Shown here: piece after piece, positions 58,501 through 64,000 of the stretch
Layout of the letters: each line of letters starts with the position of its first letter
Position numbering within the stretch: position 1 is the stretch's first letter
Assembly (NCBI GenBank): GCA_037951105.1
Contig: JBAMJV010001293.1
Span: forward strand, 248,001 to 312,000
Origin: Echinarachnius parma
Taxonomy: Eukaryota; Echinodermata; Echinoidea; Clypeasteroida; Echinarachniidae
DNA length: 64,000 bases
Direction: 5' to 3'
Made by a program: the position numbers and the translations under genes
Notes under the pieces: model-generated
Database searches by the model: none
The model's input: the letters and a program-made list of their open reading frames with translations, nothing else
Told to the model about the DNA's origin: nothing

Positions 58501-61500
58501 CTGAACATAATTCTAAGCTATTTTTTATTCCAAATGTTTTGCATTTGTGGTCTTGCACTTTTTTAATAAGTGACTGCACCATGGACATAATATCGCATTG
58601 ACATGTCACATACCCACCATACCTTCCTTCTAAATCGAATCATAGTGGTAGGTTCCAATGAAAACCGATATGAATGCCAACGGCTTAAAGCGGGATAAAA
58701 CAAGAAAGAACAATGCATTCAAAATAGAATGATAAACCCTGCTGGTGCCTTGGGGGGAACACTACGGAATAGAAGCTATATAAACATTTGAACATCACCT
58801 CCAATTTATTGTTGAAGAAAATAACATGGATTCTTCTTGTTGAATGTTTCTTCTCACGAACCCCGATGACAGCTTATATATTGTCAGTAAATGTATTTAT
58901 TACAAGATGATGTTTTAGGACCAAGACATGAAACGATCATGTTGGGGTTAGTATAATAAGCAAATAATTACCGTTGATGAAGGTGATGGGACAAACTATC
59001 ACTTCCGAGGCGATCTGGATGTAGCTTTCCGAAGCGAAGCTGAGGAAATATATCGTATACATTCAGATCGCCGAGGAAGTGATAGTTTGCCATCGCCTGA
59101 AACCAAAAGGTGATTATTTGCTTAATATTCCACATCGGAAAATTGTCACTGGTAGGCCGGTCTACGCGAAAGACAATCTAACTGTTTCGTCGAGCATCTA
59201 ATCTCGTCGAGCATCTTTCGCAAGCTAAAACAAGACCTCCGCTCGCAGGAAGCTTTCATAACACGCATCTCTATGGACAGTGCATGCAGTACTTACGTAC
59301 GTACATCACCGCGGTGGCCGTGGTCGCCTGCTGCGTTGAAGATAGTACCCAGTGCAACGCGCTTTCACCGAAGATAGTACCCAGTGCAACGCACTTTCAC
59401 CCAAGATAGTACCGAGTGTAACGAACTTTTCTTTTCCCATCAATGTTGGGCGAAACTATGTTTCATCACGTGATTAACTTTTGACCAATCGTAGAGCAAG
59501 ATTATTAGTATGTGGAATATAATATTGTTTATCATGTTTGAATTACCGATATTTGTATGACTCCATTATTAATTTACATGTATTTTTCATTTACATTTTG
59601 CTCGCATAATATAGCTACGGAAGGCGACTGCGATCAGGAGGTCTCGGGTTCGGTTCCCGGAGAAGACCCATTCCCATTGCTCCTTTTCATTTATTGTATA
59701 TAGCTCTCAATTTCCATTATGTTTGAAATTCCAATAATTTGTTTAACTCCATTTTTGACTAACATGCACTTTTTTTGTTTTCATTGTTTATTACACTGTA
59801 GCTACAGAGGTCGATCTCCTCGAGCTGTTTCACATTTACGACACTCAGTACACAGGGATCACCGCCGTGCCGCAGGATAGCTCCAACATCTACGGCGATG
59901 CCTACTTCTTCAACGGCATCGCCATTCGGTACCCGCTCGTCGCGACGACCGAAGATTTCCGAAAGTTCGCGAAGGAGATGAGAAAGAACAGTGACGTGTT
60001 TTTCGTGGCGCGCACGCGTCTCGCTCCGCGTCACACGGGCGTCTTTTTCGGCGCTTACTCCAGAGACTACTTTGCACCGACGGAGGATGCTCGCACCGCG
60101 CGCTTTGAGCTCTCCTACAACGGGACCAATACACCCGGCTCGCGTGAGTAGCGCCTGTTGTACTTTTAACAATGGATAGCAGGTTTCAGGTTTTAGGCTT
60201 TTAAATATTTCGTCACCATATAGGGATAACATAATAACGTAAATACAGCGAATCTTAACTAGATCACATACGATGAAATACATGAAATGCCCAATGTTTA
60301 ATTTAGTTTTTTTACTTCATTTTCTATAATATATGCACTTTTCTTTGTATTTATTGTCCATCAGTTTCAGTTTCAGTTTAATTTATTTCATTTCCAACAA
60401 AAATGAAATACATTGCATTGTACAAAAAAAAACAAAGGTTACATTAACTATGTGCCAAATGGCAATACAAGCTTACAAGGGGTTCATTTTATTTGCTTTT
60501 ATTCCGCAGTTATCTTGAAGTATCAGACGTCGGCGGGGAACCGACAGACACTCGTGCCGGATGTCCCCATCGTCGATGGAAACTGGCACACTATCGTGGT
60601 CCACTTCCACACGACGTCGGCGGCCTCCGAGATCATCGTCTACGTCGATTGTCAGCGCTTCGGCCAGGTGACGCTCGAAGACAAGCTCGGCCGCGTCTTC
60701 GTACGGCCGATGATCGAGGGCTCGGAGCTGCGGCTCGGTCAGGCCGGCTACGGGATGTCGCAAAACACTATTAAAGTAAGCCTTTCAATCATAAATTAAA
60801 TTATTTTTGCAAATCAATACACTTATGTTAAATATGTATTAAAACTGTTAAAACGAACCGGGCCAGTGACTAATCAGACAAATCTAATGCAAACGAGGGA
60901 AATTATATTAACACGATTATACACCAAAACTAAAACCAACTACAGATACAACATAAGTATGACAAGTTAGTAAAATGAATGTATATGCCCTAAATATTAT
61001 TATATTATAATGTATCATCTTTGTCGCATTTTCAAAAGAAAGTATGTTATTAATTTGTCTGGTGTTTTTGTTTTTGAAAGTTAACAATAAACGATTGGTG
61101 TTATTTGCAGGGAACATTGCAAAATGTGAAGTTTTTCTACGGTGGCAAGATCTCCGACGTGCAACACTCCCTGGCCTGCAGCCTGGCAACGGAACCGCAA
61201 GCGCAATCTGGGTGTGAGTAAATTTTACGACAATCATTTGTAGGATATGTCACAAAAAGAGACTGGGGTTCGATTCCCCGCCATAATAAGAATCAGTTAA
61301 TAAGTTAATTACATGTAAAACATTGATAGTATCGATAATAAGTATCTTCCCTTGTCACGCTGAGGACGGCGTTCCATTTCCCCCTGATGAGGCATTGATT
61401 TTAATTTTGAGCTACCACGATTAGTAATATAATTATTCATAGATATGTTAGTCAATAAAACTGTGTAGATATTTCAAAATGCTATTGTATTTTTCTTTGA

Positions 61501-64000
61501 CATGCATGTATTTATCATGAGGCGTACTTTCAGAGGAAACGTCGAATAATACCGATAGTATATTCATGCAAATTAAATTATACAATCAGTTTGTTACATT
61601 ATTGAATGTATTTGAATGATCTGCTTGGAACTTAGATAATTATATTGCGTTTGATAATACGTTTTGAATGGTTATGTGTGTTTTCTGTTAGTTCCTGAGG
61701 CCTCCGTGTTGATGGATGCCTTCCAATCTCTCTCATCATCGCTCCTGGCTCTCAAAACAGGCATGGATAGTCAGGTAATAGTTTGTCTTCTGCCAAGGCC
61801 CCCTCACTGTGTTGATCATATAGCCTGTGAAATGAGAATAGAGAGCTCACATGGTATATGTGGCTCGTCTTCTGGAGAGGAGCCTAAAGTCGGAAGAGAT
61901 CGAGCATCAGAAATTGCGGTTGATTTGAAATTCCATTAAACTTTGAAAACAAAAATTATTAGTTTATACTTTGCCCTGATATGTCTTCTACCTGCACGTA
62001 CACTGTACAGTCAAAATTTTACTCCAGGTTCTAGAATATTTTACTAATTTCACTTTTAATATCGTGTTTTTTTTAAACTCACAACGTGATGGCACAGATA
62101 TGAATCCGCGTTTACCCGCCCTGACATCTCTCTTTGCCTGTCGAACATTGTCAAATTCGTTAGCTTAGCGCTATTAATTTATTTTCATGATAAAAGGTAC
62201 AATTGAGTCGAGACACCGACTGATATTATTGTCCTCGGGCGATGATTGCTCCGATAACGACAATAATTGCTCCGATAAATATCCAGAAGCAATTACTCTA
62301 GTAACAATATTGTTCTAGCGACAAATCCGTCAAATATCATGGTGCGTTTTTTCTCTTCAGAAAATCAATTCATAAATGTAGATTCGTTGGCAGAAATATA
62401 GAAGTCATATAGTAAATTGGACTATTATATGCAATTGAAAAGAAAACAAAATACTCTACAACAGAATGATAAACAGTGCATGAATAAATTTTCAAGCCTG
62501 ACTTGGCACTTTACCGAAAGAAGACACAATTGCGAAATACATGTTATTTGTTTATCTAATTCATTCATGTTAGAACAGTTTAGTTATTCATTTTATAAAC
62601 CTTTAAATGCGGATTTGTTTGTAATTTTTCCTAATATATATTTACATTGTATTTCGTATCTGATACAGACCCTAGAGATTCAGCGCTTGAGGGGTGCTCT
62701 CGAAAACTGCAAGATGTGTGGTAAGATGCCATGTGCTAACTTTGCTGTTGTTCCACATATTTCACAAAAGATGGCGTTTAAATGCAATTTTTAACATGCC
62801 TGATTTTAGGCCCTGTCCATAGAAAATATCAGGCTCATGTTGAAATTATTTTTCTATGCAAATCAATTATTATAACTCAGTTTTCAGTCTCTCAATGTGC
62901 AGTATAGCATCCCTGCAAACAATATTATTATTGGATGCCTTTTTCAAGACAAAAGCCTGATTTTAAGTCCATTTTTCATATTTTAGGGTTCTCGATTTGT
63001 CATGCCTGTAGCCCACTGGAATCCTTGGTTACCGATTCTTGTCAGATCAGAATTTTGGGGAGGGGACGGGGAAGCGTATTAATAATGTGATGTAGACAGT
63101 TCTTACCAAAATGGCCGTCGCTGATAATCTGCAACATTTACGGATTGTTATTTATTTGGATTAGATCTTACTTCACTTTTTTTTATTTTCACTTCTCTCT
63201 TTTGTATTGCTCATTTAATGTTTTGGTAATGGTTTAGCAAAAATAATAGACTTCGTATGTCGATTAGGGATGGGTGCACACTTGTGTCCTGTTAATGAAC
63301 ACATGATCCGAAATAAATTAGGCTGTAGTGTACAAAGTGTGTGTTGTGTACCATTCGACATTTAGAGTACATTTTTTTTTTATTGCAACTAGGATTGTGA
63401 AATATTAGTTAAGAACGTATTCAATCGAATGACAATGTTTTAATACAATAGTATCCTGAGTGTGTTCCGTAGTAAAAGTTTTGTAGATATACTGCGTATT
63501 TCCACATGCTTTTGCTGTACTTGCAAAATATAGCCAAGACACAAAAAATGTCAATGAATGAATGCATACAGATAAGATAGTTTTGATTGAGAGGTGTGTG
63601 ACTGGCAAAAACAAGCCTTTATCTTTGCTTGCAGTTTTTTGTTATACATGTATATCATAACTCTTTTACTTTGGTCAACGAATGACAATGTTGTATGTGT
63701 TTTCTGTATATAAGTATTGCTCAAGTTGCATTTTCTTTTCCTTTGAATTGTCATAGATTATTTCAAAATTAGAATTTGTTTTTCGTTTGCCAAAATGGCA
63801 CATGAATCCTTCCCAGCACTTGTATGTATTTATTTCACAAATCCTTAACGCTTCTTTCTAACGTTTTCTCTTTCCCCATATTATATTAATCCACTCTGCT
63901 GCCCTCACTCGACATGACACAGAGAACACCGATTATTTTACCTCAGGTCCCCAGACCATCATCACCGAGCTGGACTGCAACTCCAACCCCTGCTTCCCGG
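49420..64000 (+). CDS. THBS: Thrombospondin, pentameric subgroup (COMP/TSP-3/TSP-4-like), 5' part
   Basis: Seven coding exons (49420-49501, 59802-60143, 60510-60775, 61111-61213, 61692-61774, 62669-62720, 63947-window end) join without a stop into 327 residues with matching phases. In order: signal peptide (about 1-20), N-terminal laminin-G-like domain (about 28-255) with the conserved Cys pair C189 (VYVDCQRF) and C253 (HSLACSLAT), an amphipathic coiled coil (about 268-305), CKMCG (C306, C309) that in this family forms interchain disulfides, and the start of EGF repeat 1, LDCNSNPCFPG. No von Willebrand C or type 1 repeat lies between coiled coil and EGF, which is the subgroup B layout. These are secreted, calcium-binding, oligomeric matrix proteins that bridge cells and collagen. 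The remaining EGF, type 3 and C-terminal domains should lie beyond the window. Intron 1 is about 10.3 kb. Confidence 0.9.
50122..51660. repeat. Diverged tandem array, unit about 210 bp
   Basis: Landmarks recur at roughly regular spacing: GGGAGACCAATCTGGTTGATCG (key part GGAGACC-ATC-GTTGATCG) near 50185, 50394, 50821, 51047 and weaker forms near 51270, 51465 and 51630. Around them CCGGATGG-TTTGATT-A, CAGTCTCAAGAA and TGTGGTTA also recur in fixed order. Divergence between units is high, so the array is old. Lies in thrombospondin intron 1. A further looser repetition (TTTAGTTCA, TCCTCTGTTTTC / TCCTTTGTTCTC) is seen at 52270-52720. Confidence 0.65.
52857..53124. repeat. (CATA)n tetranucleotide microsatellite
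   Basis: About 265 bases of ATAC repeats, interrupted by AAAC and ATGT in the left third and nearly pure after 52975. Apparent Met-Tyr-Val-Cys and Tyr-Ile-His-Thr ORFs on both strands are repeat products. Confidence 0.95.
53125..55181. other. Intron 1 sequence, nothing recognised
   Basis: AT-rich with CpG-richer patches at 53340-53560 and 54830-54930. No exon of the thrombospondin N-terminal domain is expected here, since phases of exons 1 and 2 already match. Confidence 0.4.
55182..55817. mobile_element. Inverted-repeat element with CAGTCAGGACCACTTTCGC ends
   Basis: CAGTCAGGACCACTTTCGC at 55182 is mirrored exactly at 55799-55817; the next 25 bases (CCGCTAT...AAAATAGCGG) are partly mirrored. 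Inside lies a second hairpin: 55351-55376 (AATGTTCTGGACAGATCATC) against 55422-55448. No ORF of note. Non-autonomous, family unknown. Confidence 0.7.
55907..56108. repeat. Tandem duplication of a 99-bp unit
   Basis: Two consecutive copies share AGGTGGCGCAGTTGTGGTCT, GAGAGCACGTCAT and CTTGCCAAGTGTGTTGCATC, with few differences. The 170-residue ORF across this region reflects the duplication and has no recognised domain. Confidence 0.9.
56803..56861. repeat. Hairpin with about 26-bp arms
   Basis: AATATTCGTGTCATCCGTAC...TGTAAG pairs with CTTACAGTACGGATGATACG...AATA across an 8-base loop, one mismatch. In thrombospondin intron 1. Confidence 0.85.
56862..58954. other. Intron 1 sequence with minor repeats
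   Basis: GTTGGGAACATGTTAAC occurs twice (57083 and 57159) in a short duplication. 57600-57745 is an AAAT/AATA-rich tract and 57885-57900 a G run. No exon recognised. Confidence 0.5.
58955..59128. mobile_element. Palindromic element with about 75-bp arms
   Basis: ATAAGCAAATAATTACC...CAAACTATCACTTCCGAGGC pairs with GCCGAGGAAGTGATAGTTTG...GGTGATTATTTGCTTAAT. The loop holds GCTTTCCGAAGCGAAGC. MITE-like, no ORF. Confidence 0.75.
59338..59430. repeat. 32-bp tandem repeat, three units
   Basis: GAAGATAGTACCCAGTGCAA plus CGCGCTTTCACC occurs at 59338 and 59370 and in diverged form at 59402. It lies about 400 bases before thrombospondin exon 2. Confidence 0.9.
59625..59692 (+). mobile_element. tRNA-like 3' half (SINE fragment)
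   Basis: GCGACTGCGATCAGGAGGTC resembles an anticodon arm with variable region, and TCGGGTTCGGTTCCCGGAGA is a fully paired T-arm with a B-box-like loop. The A-box half is degraded. A short T-rich tail follows. It is close to exon 2 on the same strand. Confidence 0.5.
59802..60143 (+). CDS. THBS: Thrombospondin coding exon 2 (laminin-G-like domain, first part)
   Basis: Acceptor TTACACTGTAG and donor C/GTGAGT. It reads TEVDLLELFHIYDTQYTGIT at the start and FELSYNGTNTPGS at the end, 114 residues, phase 1 to phase 1. The DLLELF opening is typical of the thrombospondin N-terminal domain. Third codon positions are strongly G or C. Confidence 0.85.
60510..60775 (+). CDS. THBS: Thrombospondin coding exon 3 (laminin-G-like domain, second part)
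   Basis: Acceptor TTTTATTCCGCAG and donor AAA/GTAAGC. The frame contains VDGNWHTIVVHFHT and IIVYVDCQRFGQ, the hallmark W-H and YVDC segments of thrombospondin N-terminal domains. It ends in phase 0 and is again very rich in G/C-ending codons. Confidence 0.9.
61111..61213 (+). CDS. THBS: Thrombospondin coding exon 4 (end of laminin-G-like domain)
   Basis: Acceptor GTTATTTGCAG and donor GGGT/GTGAGT. It reads GTLQNVKFFYGGKISDVQHS, then LACSLATEP. The Cys is the expected partner of C189. The L-x-x-V-x-F-x-x-G strand pattern is typical of the last strands of the domain. Phase 1. Confidence 0.85.
61245..61300 (+). mobile_element. tRNA-like T-arm fragment (SINE remnant)
   Basis: GACTGGGGTTCGATTCCCCGCC contains a perfect five-pair T-stem (GGGG / CCCC) around TTCGATT, with only a weak upstream part. 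It lies in intron 4 of the thrombospondin gene, 40 bases past the exon. Confidence 0.45.
61692..61774 (+). CDS. THBS: Thrombospondin coding exon 5 (coiled coil, first part)
   Basis: Acceptor TTTTCTGTTAG and donor CAG/GTAATA. It reads PEASVLMDAFQSLSSSLLAL, then KTGMDSQ. Leucines and other hydrophobic residues at 3/4 spacing (L271, F275, L278, L282, L285) fit the pentamerising coiled coil. Codon third positions are less biased than in exons 2 and 3. Confidence 0.85.
62669..62720 (+). CDS. THBS: Thrombospondin coding exon 6 (coiled coil end and CxxC)
   Basis: Acceptor ATCTGATACAG and donor G/GTAAGA. It reads TLEIQRLRGALENCKMC and leaves one base (G). The RLR-x-x-L-x-x-C-x-x-C pattern lines up with FLRNTIAECQACG of vertebrate TSP-4. 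Only 52 bases, found by phase and motif. Confidence 0.85.
63947..64000 (+). CDS. THBS: Thrombospondin coding exon 7, partial (EGF repeat 1 start)
   Basis: Acceptor TTTTACCTCAG ends at 63946. G plus GT gives the Gly of CKMCG, then PQTIITELDCNSNPCFP, running off the window. A second in-frame acceptor (GACATGACACAG) ends at 63922 and would add eight residues (ENTDYFTS). I prefer 63947 because it restores the conserved Gly after CxxC. Confidence 0.75.

Noticed and set aside
59625-61300. Functional tRNA genes at the T-arm-like sequences near 59660 and 61280
   Set aside because: Only the 3' halves resemble a tRNA; acceptor and D arms are missing, so they are SINE fragments at most.
62417-62794. 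125-residue ORF overlapping thrombospondin exon 6
   Set aside because: The frame is the exon read through into intron on both sides; only 62669-62720 is flanked by splice sites and matches the family.
1-64000. Retroviral, LTR or other capsid-bearing elements
   Set aside because: No long direct terminal repeats, protease, integrase or capsid-like frames were seen; the only reverse-transcriptase trace is the non-LTR LINE at 15.1-15.8 kb.

Overview
The window looks like nuclear DNA of an animal, most likely a marine invertebrate and probably a deuterostome (echinoderm, hemichordate or lancelet type). The reasons are two multi-exon genes with GT-AG introns, an AT-rich background, tRNA-derived SINEs, a LINE reverse-transcriptase fragment, a mariner transposase remnant, many small inverted-repeat elements and long microsatellites. 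I cannot name the species. Nothing bacterial or viral is visible.

Two host genes can be supported, both on the plus strand. (1) 10128-16022: a complete three-exon gene for a secreted, cysteine-rich protein of 106 residues that matches the single insulin-like growth factor binding domain proteins (SIBD-1 type). (2) 49420 to the window end: the 5' part of a thrombospondin gene of the pentameric subgroup (COMP/TSP-3/TSP-4 architecture). It has a signal-peptide exon, two exons making most of the N-terminal laminin-G-like domain, an exon finishing that domain, two coiled-coil exons ending in a C-x-x-C-G motif, and the start of the first EGF repeat at the window edge. Exon phases match across every junction in both genes. 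Both proteins are extracellular; no functional link is implied by their position.

The rest is intergenic or intronic and dominated by repeats. 0-8.8 kb: G/C-rich repeats, a short palindromic element, a triple repeat and a 2.7 kb inverted repeat. 11-16 kb (gene 1 intron 2): a 1.6 kb fold-back element, a SINE and a LINE 3' end. 19-23.5 kb: a CpG-rich mosaic of nested elements with iterated palindromic motifs. 27-49 kb: several copies of two TTAA-flanked element families (called A and B here), one further MITE family (C), a 5.6 kb inverted repeat, a near-perfect 199 bp palindrome and a decayed mariner transposase. 50-52 kb (thrombospondin intron 1): a diverged tandem array of about 210 bp units, then a tetranucleotide microsatellite.

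The most unusual features are: two unrelated long inverted repeats whose arms converge on elements with the same TACAGGGTG-type ends; the arrays of small palindromes at 20.4 and 21.1-21.3 kb; and the density of long poly(G)/poly(C) runs. Family names for most mobile elements could not be assigned without database searches, and A, B and C are labels used only here.
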